NCBI RefSeq assembly: GCF_007970665.1
Contig: NZ_CP042430.1
Coordinates: 1,426,001-1,490,000 of the forward strand
Direction: 5' to 3'
DNA from: Baekduia soli
Lineage (GTDB): Bacteria > Actinomycetota > Thermoleophilia > Solirubrobacterales > Solirubrobacteraceae
DNA length: 64,000 nucleotides
The position numbers and the translations under genes were made by a program. The notes beneath the pieces are model-generated. The model did no database searches. It saw only the letters and a program-made list of their open reading frames with translations, and was not told the origin of the DNA. Below, one piece after another: positions 34,603 to 42,794 of the stretch (position 1 is the first letter of the stretch; each line of letters opens with the position of its first letter).

Positions 34603-35052
34603 ATGGGCAAGATCCACGGTGAGCGGACCGTCGACATCGAGGCGCCGATCCAGCGGTGCTTCGACATCGCGGCCGACATCCAGAACGCGCCGGCGTGGCA
34701 GGGCACGCTGCTCGACGTCGACGTGCTCGAGCGCGACGGCGCCGGGCGCGCCGCGGTCGCCGACACCAAGAGCGACGCCAAGGTCAAGCACGTCACGACG
34801 CGCCTGCGCTTCACCTACGAGGAGCCGGGCGCCATCCACTGGGTGCAGGAGAAGGGCGACGTGAAGTCCCTTCACGGCTGGTGGCGGCTCGAGGACCTCG
34901 GCAACGACCAGACCCGCGCGAGCTACGGCCTCGAGGTCGACCCGGGCCGCGTGCTGGGCCTGCTCCTGCGGGGCCCGGTCGAGCACCAGGTCCGCGACTT
35001 CCTGCTCGGCAAGGCGGCCGAGGGCCTCAAGCGTACCGCCGAGGAAGGCTGA
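34603..35052 (+). CDS. SRPBCC (START-like) family protein
   Basis: This 149-aa protein of the polyketide-cyclase/START-like superfamily begins with ERTVDIEAPIQRCFDIAADI (first strand and helix around the ligand cavity), has WQGTLLDVDVLERDG in the middle, and ends with a long helix, EHQVRDFLLGKAAEGLKRTAEE. Such proteins bind hydrophobic ligands; few have known reactions. No partner gene is coupled. Confidence 0.85.
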   Translation: MGKIHGERTVDIEAPIQRCFDIAADIQNAPAWQGTLLDVDVLERDGAGRAAVADTKSDAKVKHVTTRLRFTYEEPGAIHWVQEKGDVKSLHGWWRLEDLGNDQTRASYGLEVDPGRVLGLLLRGPVEHQVRDFLLGKAAEGLKRTAEEG

Positions 35053-35086
35053 GCAACCGCGCCCGGGAGGGCGCGTTCGCGTTCGC

Positions 35087-35092
35087 TAGCGT
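35087..35092 (+). promoter_or_regulatory. Leaderless-type -10 element (TAGCGT)
   Basis: TAGCGT is followed by 8 nt and the ATG at 35101. Confidence 0.55.
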
Positions 35093-35100
35093 CGAGGGCC

Positions 35101-35892
35101 ATGGCCGCGAAGGGTTCACCGACGCCGGTCCGGTCGGCACCGCCCACACCGCCTCCGTCCCAGGGTGGCGGGGTCGACCTCCAGACCCTGCTCATCACCG
35201 CGATCGCCTCGGCCGCGGCCGCCTATGTGACCGCGAAGGTCTGGTCCCCGGGCACGCTGGCCTCGGCGGCGTTCACGCCCGTCGTCGTCGCGCTCGTCAA
35301 GGAGGCGCTGCGCAAGCCCGCCCACGTCGTGACGTCCGCGGTGCCCGCCGTCGTCCCGCGGGTGCGTTCCCGCGGCGCGACCGGGGCGACGATCGACGCC
35401 GCCGCGCTGTCCGACGACCTGCCCGATCGCCTCCAGGCCGGCGCGCCCCCGGCGTACCCGCCGCCGCAGGCGGGAGCGGCGGCCGGGCCCGTGCGCGTGT
35501 ACTCCACCCGCAGCCGGCGCCTGCGCTGGCGGCTGGCCGTGATCACCGGCCTGCTGGGCTTCGTGATCTGCGTCGTCGTCTACACCGTTCCCGAGGTCAT
35601 CGTCGGTGGCTCCGTCGGCCGCCCGGGCCACGAGACCACGCTCTGGGGCGGCGGCCACCACACGACGAAGACCAAGACCACGACGGGCACGACCACCACG
35701 CCGACCACCACCGCCACGACCCCCGGCACGACGTCGACCGGCCCCACGAAGACCGTGACCCAGACCGTGACGACCCCGGCGCCCGCCACCCCGGCGCCCA
35801 GCGCCACGACCCCGCCGGCCACCGCGGCGCCGTCGACCGCGGCGCCCGGCGCGTCGGCCGCCCCGGCGGATCCGGCGGCGACGACGCCCTAG
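35101..35892 (+). CDS. Membrane protein with Thr/Pro-rich extracellular tail
   Basis: This 263-aa protein has a hydrophobic stretch near residues 28-65 (LLITAIASAAAAYVTAKV), a cytoplasmic linker with basic residues, a clear membrane helix near 143-165 (LAVITGLLGFVICVVVYTV) and a C-terminal tail of about 80 residues made almost only of Thr, Pro, Ala and Ser. Such tails resemble cell-wall-spanning or O-glycosylated stalks. No enzymatic motif is visible. It converges on a small gene with a 4-nt 3' overlap. Confidence 0.75.
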   Translation: MAAKGSPTPVRSAPPTPPPSQGGGVDLQTLLITAIASAAAAYVTAKVWSPGTLASAAFTPVVVALVKEALRKPAHVVTSAVPAVVPRVRSRGATGATIDAAALSDDLPDRLQAGAPPAYPPPQAGAAAGPVRVYSTRSRRLRWRLAVITGLLGFVICVVVYTVPEVIVGGSVGRPGHETTLWGGGHHTTKTKTTTGTTTTPTTTATTPGTTSTGPTKTVTQTVTTPAPATPAPSATTPPATAAPSTAAPGASAAPADPAATTP

Positions 35893-36098
35893 CCGTCGGC
35901 CTCGGCCGCCGCCTCGGCGTCGGCCTGCTCGGCCTCCTCGAGCTTGTCGCGCAGGTAGGCGGCCTTCTCGGATCGGCGCAGGTGGGCCCGCGCCTCGGCC
36001 TCCTGCGGCGTCTCGCGCGCGGCGCGCGCCTCCTCCCACGCGCGCTCGTCCTGCTCGGCCGCGAGCTCGCCCGGCCCGGGCGGGGGATCGGTCGTCAC
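35889..36098 (-). CDS. Small acidic coiled-coil hypothetical protein
   Basis: This 69-aa protein is almost entirely helix-forming and rich in Glu, Ala and Arg (DERAWEEARAARETPQEAEA), consistent with one long coiled coil. The start is GTG at 36098 and no Shine-Dalgarno sequence is evident. The function is unknown and the call rests on helix-like composition and lack of a competing gene. Confidence 0.5.
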   Translation of the reverse strand: MTTDPPPGPGELAAEQDERAWEEARAARETPQEAEARAHLRRSEKAAYLRDKLEEAEQADAEAAAEADG

Positions 36099-36190
36099 GC
36101 CGCGGTGATACCGGCGCCCCCGGCCGGCACGGGCCGCGCATGTCACCGTGCAGACATCCGCGGCGGCGGCGGGCGTGCGGGACGGCCGCC

Positions 36191-36196
36191 TAGAAT
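36191..36196 (+). promoter_or_regulatory. Leaderless-type -10 element (TAGAAT) pointing at a CTG start
   Basis: TAGAAT is followed by 7 nt and a CTG at 36204, the same spacing seen before ATG/GTG starts elsewhere in the window. Confidence 0.55.
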
Positions 36197-36203
36197 CCGA
36201 GCC

Positions 36204-36707
36204 CTGCCCGCCGCGCTGACGATCCGCGACGCCCAGCCCGCCGACGCCGAGGCGGTCGCGGCGATCTACAACGAGGGCATCGCCGAGCGCGAGGCGACGT
36301 TCGAGACGCGCCTGCGCGACGCCGACGACGTCCGGGAGTGGCTGCGCGGGCTCTACCCGGTGCTCGTCGCCGAGCTCGACGGCGAGATCGTCGGCTTCGC
36401 GCGCATCGGGCCCTACTCCGAGCGCGAGGTCTACGCCGGGATCGGCGAGCACGGCGTCTACGTCACCCGGGCCGCGCGGCGCCACGGCGTCGGCCTGGCG
36501 CTCCTGGAGGCGCTGGCCGGCGCGGCCCAGGGCATCGGGCTGCACAAGCTGACCTCGCGGATCTTCACGACGAACACGGGGAGCATCGCGCTGCACCAGG
36601 CGGCGGGCTTCACGGTCGTCGGCACGCAGCGCCGCCACGGGCTGCTCGAGGGGCGCTGGCGCGACTGCGTGCTCGTCGAGCGCCTCATCGGCGACGCCGC
36701 GGAGTGA
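36204..36707 (+). CDS. GNAT N-acetyltransferase (phosphinothricin acetyltransferase-like), non-standard start
   Basis: The protein has the complete GNAT fold. TIRDAQPADAEAVAAIYN is the first strand and helix, VAELDGEIVGFARIGPYS is motif D/A, HGVYVTRAARRHGVGLALL is the acetyl-CoA pyrophosphate loop (R-x-x-G-x-G/A type), and NTGSIALHQAAGFTVVG is motif B. It resembles the PAT/YncA group that acetylates amino-acid-like amines. No ATG, GTG or TTG is in frame near the expected beginning. The candidates are CTG at 36204 (7 nt behind the TAGAAT box) and CTG at 36216, which aligns with the Met of relatives. A base-call error or a true CTG start is possible. Confidence 0.85.
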   Translation: MPAALTIRDAQPADAEAVAAIYNEGIAEREATFETRLRDADDVREWLRGLYPVLVAELDGEIVGFARIGPYSEREVYAGIGEHGVYVTRAARRHGVGLALLEALAGAAQGIGLHKLTSRIFTTNTGSIALHQAAGFTVVGTQRRHGLLEGRWRDCVLVERLIGDAAE

Positions 36708-36724
36708 CACGCCCGCGGCCTGGC

Positions 36725-37930
36725 TCAGGCCGCGAGCGCCAGCGTGACGCGGTCGGCCAGCAGGCGCCCTCGCAGCGTCAGCACGGCCCGCCCGGCCTCC
36801 AGCGGGCCGGGCGCCAGCAGGCCGTCCGCGCCCGCCGCGCGCGCCGCGTCGCGCCCCTGCGGCGTCAGGTCGTCCAGCGCCAGGCCGTCGCGCAGCCGCA
36901 CGGCGAGCATGACGTGCTCGAGATGCGCGGCCTCGGCACCGGGCTCCTCGCGGCCCGCGGCGGGCGAGGCGCCCGCGCCGGCCAGCGCGGCCCAGCGCTG
37001 CGGGCGCAGGACGTTCCACCAGCGCACGCCGCCGACGTGGCTGTGGGCGCCGGGGCCCGCGCCCCACCAGTCCGCGCCCGACCAGTAGCCGAGGTTGTGG
37101 CGGCAGCGGTCGTCGTCGCCGCGCGCCCAGTTGGCGATCTCATACCACTGCAACCCGGCCCCGCCGAGCAGCGTCTCGGCCGCCTCGTAGCGCTCGGCCA
37201 GCACGTCGTCGTCGGGCGCCGGCAGCTCGCCGCGGCGCACCCGGGCGGCCAGGCGCGTCCCGGGCTCGACGATGAGCGAGTAGGCCGAGACGTGGTCGGG
37301 CGCGGCGTCCAGCGCGGCTTCCAGCGTGCGCTGCCAGTCCCCGGCGTCCTCGCCCGGGGTGCCGTAGATCAGGTCCAGGCTCACGTGCGCGAAGCCCGCC
37401 TCGCGCGCCTGGCGCGCGGCCTGCACGGCGCGCCCGGGGGAGTGGCGGCGCTCGAGGACCTCGAGCACGTGACCGACCGCGCTCTGCATCCCGAGCGAGA
37501 TGCGCGTGAAGCCGGCCTCGCGCAGCGCCGCCAGGGTCGCGGGGTCGACGGTCTCCGGGTTGGCCTCCGTGGTGACCTCGGCGCCCGGCGCCAGCCCGAA
37601 CTGCTCGCGGACCGCGTCCAGCACGGCGTGCAGCTCGCCGGGCGCCAGCAGCGTCGGCGTCCCGCCGCCGACGAAGACCGTCTCGGCGGGCGGCACGTCG
37701 TCGCCGAGCACCTCGCGCGCGAGCGCCAGCTCGGCGCGCACCGCGTCGACGTAGCCCGCCGTGCCGCCCGCGCCCGGCACGTAGGTGTTGAAGTCGCAGT
37801 AGCCGCAGACGTGCGCGCAGTACGGGACGTGCACGTAGACGCCGAACGGCCGGGCGCCCAGGCCCTCCAGCGCGGCGGGCGGGAGCCTGCCATCTGCGGG
37901 CGGACGTTCGCCGTCGGGGAGCCGGGCCAT
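36725..37930 (-). CDS. hemW: Radical SAM heme chaperone HemW (HemN-like)
   Basis: This 401-aa radical SAM protein has YVHVPYCAHVCGYCDF, giving the CxxxCxxC cluster motif without the extra N-terminal features of HemN. FVGGGTPTLL, TTEANPETVD and ISLGMQSAV are the SAM-binding strands, and the C-terminal HemN domain contains GYWSGADWWGAGPGAHS. HemW delivers heme to respiratory proteins rather than oxidising coproporphyrinogen. It is divergent from the lipoprotein gene and stands alone on its strand. Confidence 0.92.
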   Translation of the reverse strand: MARLPDGERPPADGRLPPAALEGLGARPFGVYVHVPYCAHVCGYCDFNTYVPGAGGTAGYVDAVRAELALAREVLGDDVPPAETVFVGGGTPTLLAPGELHAVLDAVREQFGLAPGAEVTTEANPETVDPATLAALREAGFTRISLGMQSAVGHVLEVLERRHSPGRAVQAARQAREAGFAHVSLDLIYGTPGEDAGDWQRTLEAALDAAPDHVSAYSLIVEPGTRLAARVRRGELPAPDDDVLAERYEAAETLLGGAGLQWYEIANWARGDDDRCRHNLGYWSGADWWGAGPGAHSHVGGVRWWNVLRPQRWAALAGAGASPAAGREEPGAEAAHLEHVMLAVRLRDGLALDDLTPQGRDAARAAGADGLLAPGPLEAGRAVLTLRGRLLADRVTLALAA

Positions 37931-37981
37931 GACGGTCCACAGGCTAGGCGCCGCCGGGGCCGTGGAGGCCGGTGCCCCCGC

Positions 37982-37987
37982 TATGGT
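37982..37987 (+). promoter_or_regulatory. Leaderless-type -10 element (TATGGT)
   Basis: TATGGT is followed by 8 nt and the ATG at 37996. Confidence 0.55.
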
Positions 37988-37995
37988 CGCGGGCG

Positions 37996-38460
37996 ATGCG
38001 CGCCCCGGCGGCCACCATGCTCGCGGTGCTCCTCGCCGTCCTGGCCGCGGGCTGCGGCGGCGGCGGCGGCTCCCGGGAGCGCACGGACTACGTCCAGGCG
38101 CTCAACCGCGCGCAGTCGGGGCTCGCGCAGCGCTTCGGTGCGCTCGGGCGCCGGATCACGCCGACGAGCACCCCGGCCCAGGACGCCCGCACCCTGGGGG
38201 CCTACGAGGGCGCCGTGCGGGTCGCGATCGCCGACCTGCGGTCGGTTCGCCCGCCGTCGGACCTGCGCGACCTCCACGCGCGCCTCGTCGCCGGGGTCGC
38301 CGAGTACGGCGCCGCGCTGCGGCGGGCGCGCGCCGAGCTGCGCGGCACCGACCCGCAGAAGATCCTGGCCGCGCAGGGACGTCTGCGCACGACGATCGCC
38401 GACGCGGGCCGTCGCCTGAACGCGACGATCCAGGCGATCAACGGCCGGTTGGAGAGCTAG
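37996..38460 (+). CDS. Small secreted lipoprotein
   Basis: This 154-aa protein starts with a lipoprotein signal peptide whose lipobox is LAAGC near residue 20, followed by a Gly-rich linker. The mature part is all-helical (RTDYVQALNRAQSGLAQRF and later helices rich in Ala, Arg, Leu) and looks like a small helical bundle. The function is unknown. It is followed after 2 nt by the O-antigen ligase-like gene, so it probably belongs to the exopolysaccharide operon. Confidence 0.8.
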   Translation: MRAPAATMLAVLLAVLAAGCGGGGGSRERTDYVQALNRAQSGLAQRFGALGRRITPTSTPAQDARTLGAYEGAVRVAIADLRSVRPPSDLRDLHARLVAGVAEYGAALRRARAELRGTDPQKILAAQGRLRTTIADAGRRLNATIQAINGRLES

Positions 38461-38462
38461 GG

Positions 38463-40487
38463 GTGGTCCGCTCCCTGCGCGCGGCGCCGGTCGTGGTGCC
38501 CACGCTGCTGGCGGTCGGGATCTTCCTCGCGTGGGTGCCGATCGACGGCGGCCAGCCCATCACGGGCTGGGGCCCCGGCGCGCTGGGCGTGCTGGCCCTG
38601 CTCGGCCTCGCGCTGGCGGCCGCGCCGCTGCGCTGGGCCCAGGTGCCCGTCGCGGTCCGCGTCGCGCTGGCGGCCTTCGCCGCGTTCACGGCGTGGAGCC
38701 TGCTGTCCATCGCCTGGGCCGACGACCGCGGCGCCGCGCTGGAGGGCGCCGACCGCACCCTGCTCTACCTGGCCGTCATGGTCCTGTTCGCGCTCTGGCC
38801 GCAGCGTCCGTCGACCGCCGCCGTCGTGCTCGGCACGTGGACGCTGGGCATGGGCGTGCTGGCCACGATCACGCTCGTGCGCGTCGGGACGGTCGCCGAC
38901 CCCGTGCGGCTGTTCCTCGACGGCCGCCTCGTCGACCCCGCGGGCTACGCCAACGCGGCGGCGGCGCTGTGGCTCATGCCGCTGTGGCCGGCCGTCACGC
39001 TGGCCGCCTCGCCGCGCGTGCCCTGGGCGCTGCGCGGCCTGTTGGCGGCCGCGGCCGTCGTGCTCATCGACGTCGCGCTGCTGAGCCAGAGCCGCGGCTC
39101 GGTCCTGGCGATGCCGATCTGCGCCGTCCTGTTCGTCGCCCTGGTGCCGGGACGGCTGCGCCACCTGGCCGTGCTCGTGCCCATCGCGCTGGCCGCCGGC
39201 GCCGTGGTGCCCACGGGCCTGGACGTCGGGACGGCGGTGAACGCCGGCGACGCCTCGCGGATCCACGACGCCGTGCACGCCGTGCTGCGCGGGGTGCTGA
39301 TCGCCGCGGTGCTGTGCGGCGCGGTCGTCGCGGCCGTCGCCGCCTGGGAGGTCCGTCGCCCCCTGGCCCCCGGCGCCGCGCGGACGGTGCGCCGCGCCTG
39401 GGCGGTCGCCGTGGTGACCGGGCTCATCGTGGGCGGCGCCGCCGGCCTGGTCGTCGTCGGCGGCCCGGTGCACCCGCTCAAGGACGCCTGGCATTCGTTC
39501 AAGGGCGGCTACGAGGACAACAAGGCCTCGGGCAACCGCCTCGTCGCGGGGCTGGGCTCCAACCGCTATGACTTCTATCGCGTCGCGATCGACGTGTTCG
39601 CCGACCACCCGATCGCCGGCGTCGGGGCCGACAACTTCTTCCAGGACTACCTCGTGCGCGGGACCAGCCCGGAGACCCCGAGCTACCCGCACGACCTGGC
39701 GCTGCGCACGCTGCAGCAGACCGGCATCGTCGGCGCCCTGCTGCTGCTGGCCGCGTTCGGCGCCGCGCTGGCGGCGGCCGCCCGGGCACTGCGGCTGGCC
39801 GACCCGCTCGCCGCGGCGGTCGCCGGCGGCGCGGTCATGGGCTTCGCCTACTGGGTCGTGCACGGCATGACGGACTGGTTCTGGGAATGGGCGGGCCTCG
39901 GCGCGCCCGCGTTCGCCCTGCTGGGGCTGGCGTGCGCGACGGCTCCGCGGCGCGCGGCGCCCCCGGCGGCCGGGCGCGCGCCGTCGCGCCGGCGCGCGCT
40001 CCTGGGGGGCGGCGCCGCCGCGCTCGTGCTCGTGGCCTGCGGCGTGGTCATCGCCGGGCCCTGGTTGGCCGAGCGCGACGTCGAGCGCGCCGGCGCGATC
40101 TTCGGCACCCGCCCGCTGGAGGCCTACGCCCGGCTGGACCGCGCGGGCGACCTCGACCCGTTCGGGGACCGCCCGGCGCTCGTCAAGGGCTCGATCGCCC
40201 TGCGCTACGGCGACCTCGCACGGGCACGCGCGGCCTTCGAGGATGCGCTGTCGCGCAACCGCCGCGGGGAGTACGCGACGCTCGAGCTCGGCGCGATCGC
40301 CTCCGTCCAGGGCCGGGCGGCCGACGCCCGCCGGCTGCTGGCCCGGGCGGTGGCCCTGGCCCCGCGCGACGCCACCGCGAAGGAGGCGCTGGCGGTCGTG
40401 CGCGCGGGCGGCACGGTCGACATCCCCGCCCTCAACCGGCGGATCCTCACCGAGGGCCAGCGGTTCGCCGGCGGGGGCGGCACCTGA
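38463..40487 (+). CDS. O-antigen ligase/polymerase-like membrane protein with C-terminal TPR region
   Basis: This 674-aa protein has about 12 membrane helices. The large periplasmic loop contains GLGSNRYDFYRVAIDVFADHPIAGVGADNFFQ and SPETPSYPHDLALRTLQQTG, the Wzy_C (O-antigen ligase/polymerase) signature with its His and Arg residues. After a last helix (LVLVACGVVIAGPWL) come about 130 residues of TPR-like helices (YGDLARARAAFEDALSRN, RGEYATLELGAIASVQGRA). It would join or polymerise lipid-linked sugar repeats at the outer face of the membrane. The start is GTG, 2 nt after the lipoprotein stop. A second polymerase-like gene lies at 51492. Confidence 0.87.
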   Translation: MVRSLRAAPVVVPTLLAVGIFLAWVPIDGGQPITGWGPGALGVLALLGLALAAAPLRWAQVPVAVRVALAAFAAFTAWSLLSIAWADDRGAALEGADRTLLYLAVMVLFALWPQRPSTAAVVLGTWTLGMGVLATITLVRVGTVADPVRLFLDGRLVDPAGYANAAAALWLMPLWPAVTLAASPRVPWALRGLLAAAAVVLIDVALLSQSRGSVLAMPICAVLFVALVPGRLRHLAVLVPIALAAGAVVPTGLDVGTAVNAGDASRIHDAVHAVLRGVLIAAVLCGAVVAAVAAWEVRRPLAPGAARTVRRAWAVAVVTGLIVGGAAGLVVVGGPVHPLKDAWHSFKGGYEDNKASGNRLVAGLGSNRYDFYRVAIDVFADHPIAGVGADNFFQDYLVRGTSPETPSYPHDLALRTLQQTGIVGALLLLAAFGAALAAAARALRLADPLAAAVAGGAVMGFAYWVVHGMTDWFWEWAGLGAPAFALLGLACATAPRRAAPPAAGRAPSRRRALLGGGAAALVLVACGVVIAGPWLAERDVERAGAIFGTRPLEAYARLDRAGDLDPFGDRPALVKGSIALRYGDLARARAAFEDALSRNRRGEYATLELGAIASVQGRAADARRLLARAVALAPRDATAKEALAVVRAGGTVDIPALNRRILTEGQRFAGGGGT

Positions 40488-40562
40488 TCGGAGGCCCTGC
40501 GCGGACAACGCGGCCGGTGATCACGTAAGAACTGGTGGAGTGGTCAGGGGAGGCGGTGGGGT

Positions 40563-40619
40563 CTGACGCGACACCGTGCTACGTTCGGAGCGCGATGCTC
40601 CTCACCTGAGGGGCGTCAG
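40563..40619 (+). promoter_or_regulatory. Promoter region with 7-bp inverted repeat and a four-codon leader frame
   Basis: CTGACGC (40563-40569) and GCGTCAG (40613-40619) flank a -10-like TACGTT (40580-40585). Nine nt after the box, ATG CTC CTC ACC TGA (40595-40609) forms a tiny leader frame before the gene at 40640. The arrangement could be an operator or a leader peptide; no regulator is identified. Confidence 0.35.
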
Positions 40620-40639
40620 TCCACGGACAAGGCGCAAGG

Positions 40640-41239
40640 ATGATCCGCAAGCTCGATCCGGCAGGGAATGCCTCGGCACCACTCGGACGCCACCTAGGCA
40701 CGGCTTCGAGAACCAGCGTGATGGCCCGCACCCTGTTGCTCATGCTCACCGCCGCGCTCCTGCTCCCGGCCGCGAGCCGCGCCGCGGATCCGCTGCTCAG
40801 CGGCTACGGCGGCCCCGGCGGCGGCGAGCAGGTCGTCCTGGGCTCGACGCTGGTCGATCCGCCATCCGGCGGCGGCACGAGCGGCCCGGCGGCGCCCGCC
40901 GGGACGAGCCTGCGCGCCACCGCCCCGCAGACGTCGACGTCGTCCTCGGGCTCCAGGCCCATGCGGCGCCCGCATCACAGCCCGGCCACGAAGGGCTCCG
41001 GGGCCACGACCTCGACGCCGGAGGCCACCGCTCCGGCCCCCACCGCGACGCCCACCGGTGCCCCGCCCGTGCGCGCCTACCCCTCGTCCTCCTCCTCGGA
41101 CGCCGGCGGCCTGCTGTCGGGCGGCGACGTGCTCGTCGCGCTGCTGGCGATCGGGGCGCTCGTGCTCGTCGGGCTCGCGCTGCGCCGAATGTCTGACGGC
41201 GGCCCTCGGGACCCCGGCGGCGCTCAAGTGACGGCCTGA
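40640..41239 (+). CDS. Secreted, membrane-anchored Ser/Thr/Pro-rich protein of the exopolysaccharide operon
   Basis: This 199-aa protein has a signal-peptide-like segment MARTLLLMLTAALLLPAAS at residues 28-46. A low-complexity Gly/Ser/Thr/Pro region follows, then a C-terminal membrane helix, VLVALLAIGALVLVGLAL, with a basic stop-transfer (RRMSDGG). This layout resembles surface proteins anchored by a C-terminal helix. The start at 40640 (AAGG just upstream) gives a 27-residue N-terminal extension; ATG at 40721 would begin directly with the signal peptide. It lies 16 bp upstream of the sugar transferase gene. Function unknown. Confidence 0.65.
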   Translation: MIRKLDPAGNASAPLGRHLGTASRTSVMARTLLLMLTAALLLPAASRAADPLLSGYGGPGGGEQVVLGSTLVDPPSGGGTSGPAAPAGTSLRATAPQTSTSSSGSRPMRRPHHSPATKGSGATTSTPEATAPAPTATPTGAPPVRAYPSSSSSDAGGLLSGGDVLVALLAIGALVLVGLALRRMSDGGPRDPGGAQVTA

Positions 41240-41255
41240 TGGCGCCGACATCCTG

Positions 41256-42773
41256 GTGGAGTCGGATCTCGTCGTGAACCGCATCGAGCTCAGCCGCCAG
41301 AGCGCCGAGGCCGTGCCGCTGCACGTGCCGCCCGCCGGCGTGCCCGCGAGCGCCTACGCCCCGCTGCTGCTGCGCCGCCCGGAGCGCTCCGCGGCCCACC
41401 GCCTGCTCCAGGCGACGGCCCTGCGCCCCGGCCTGGACCTCCTGGGCCTCGTCTTCGCCGTCGTCGTCGCGCTGCGCTGGCCGCAGGAGCCCGTGCCCTT
41501 CTCCGAGGGCTGGCCGCTGCTGGTCTTCCCCCCGCTGGTCATGGTGCTGCTGCTCGTGCGCGGCATGTACGAGCGGCGCCTGCGCCCCACGATCCTCGAC
41601 GGCGTGGTGCCCATCGCGGGCTCGGTCTCGGTGGCCGCCATGGCCGCCGTCGTCATCGAGTCCTACCTCGTCCGGTCCCAGTTCGCCCCGGCCGTCACCG
41701 CTCACCTGTGGGCCGTGGCCATGGTGACCGTCGGCGGCACGCGCGCCGCCCTGCTCGGCGTGCAGCGCCTGGCCCGCTCTCGCGGCCTCGATGGGCGCCC
41801 GACGCTCATCGTCGGCGCCGGCGCCGTCGGCACGCGTCTGGCCCGGCGCCTGGAGGACCAGCCCGAGTACGGCCTCACGCCGGTCGGCTTCCTGGACGCC
41901 GACCCGCTCGAGACGCTCGACGTCTCCGGCATCCCGGTGCTCGGCTCGCCCGACGACCTGGACTGGGTGGCCCAGATCACCGGCGCCGAGCACGTCGTCA
42001 TCGCCTTCTCCTCCGAGCCCGACGAGCGGCTCGTCGACCTCGTGCGCCGCTGCGAGGCCCTCGGCCTGGAGGTCTCGCTCGTGCCGCGGCTGTTCGAGTC
42101 GCTCAACCACCGCGCGACCTATGAGCCCCTCGGCGGCACGCCGCTGGTCGGCCTGCGCACGGTGCACCCCAAGGGCTGGCAGTTCGCGGTCAAGCACGGC
42201 TTCGACCGCCTCGGCGCCCTGCTGCTCATCGTGCTCTTCGGCCCGCTCATGGCCGCCATCGCGATGGCCGTGCGGCTCAGCTCGCCGGGCCCGACCATCT
42301 TCCGCCAGCGCCGCGTGGGTCGCGACGGCACGGTCTTCGACCTGTACAAGTTCCGCTCCATGCGGATGCCCGACCCCGCCGCGGCGGGCTTCCGGCCCGG
42401 TGAGGGCAGCGCCCCCGGCGGCGTCGAGGGCGCCGACCGGCGCACGCTCATCGGCCGCCTGCTGCGCCGCACCTCGCTCGATGAGCTGCCGCAGTTCTTC
42501 AACGTGCTGCGCGGCGAGATGAGCCTCATCGGCCCGCGGCCCGAGCGTCCGGAGTTCGTCGAGCTCTTCGAGACCGACATCCGGCGCTACGGCGATCGCC
42601 ACCGTGTGAAGTCCGGGCTGACCGGCTGGGCGCAGGTCCACGGCCTCCGGGGCCAGACCTCGCTGAGCGACCGGGTCGAGTGGGACAACTACTACATCGA
42701 GCACTGGTCGCTGGGCCTGGACTTCAAGATCCTGGTCCTCACCGTGCTGGCCGTGCTGCGCCCGGCCGAGTAG
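41256..42773 (+). CDS. Polyprenyl-phosphate sugar-1-phosphate transferase (WbaP/CpsE-type, initiating enzyme)
   Basis: This 505-aa polyisoprenyl-phosphate hexose-1-phosphate transferase begins exopolysaccharide repeat synthesis. Four N-terminal membrane helices are followed by a CoA-binding-like domain (LIVGAGAVGTRLARRLEDQ), another membrane helix (LGALLLIVLFGPLMAAIAMA) and the catalytic bacterial sugar transferase domain. That domain has SPGPTIFRQRRVGRDG, LYKFRSMRMP, TSLDELPQFFNVLRGEMS, LIGPRPERPEFV and SGLTGWAQVHGLRG. It transfers a sugar phosphate, probably glucose or galactose, to undecaprenyl phosphate. A 34-residue insert between KFRSM and RRTSLDE lengthens the usual loop slightly. Confidence 0.93.
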   Translation: MESDLVVNRIELSRQSAEAVPLHVPPAGVPASAYAPLLLRRPERSAAHRLLQATALRPGLDLLGLVFAVVVALRWPQEPVPFSEGWPLLVFPPLVMVLLLVRGMYERRLRPTILDGVVPIAGSVSVAAMAAVVIESYLVRSQFAPAVTAHLWAVAMVTVGGTRAALLGVQRLARSRGLDGRPTLIVGAGAVGTRLARRLEDQPEYGLTPVGFLDADPLETLDVSGIPVLGSPDDLDWVAQITGAEHVVIAFSSEPDERLVDLVRRCEALGLEVSLVPRLFESLNHRATYEPLGGTPLVGLRTVHPKGWQFAVKHGFDRLGALLLIVLFGPLMAAIAMAVRLSSPGPTIFRQRRVGRDGTVFDLYKFRSMRMPDPAAAGFRPGEGSAPGGVEGADRRTLIGRLLRRTSLDELPQFFNVLRGEMSLIGPRPERPEFVELFETDIRRYGDRHRVKSGLTGWAQVHGLRGQTSLSDRVEWDNYYIEHWSLGLDFKILVLTVLAVLRPAE

Positions 42774-42794
42774 TCCCCTCCGCGCGCACCACCC

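Noticed and set aside
40488-40640. Possible second c-di-GMP riboswitch before the sugar-transferase genes
   Set aside because: The conserved CGCAAAGCC block and tetraloop-receptor pattern are absent.
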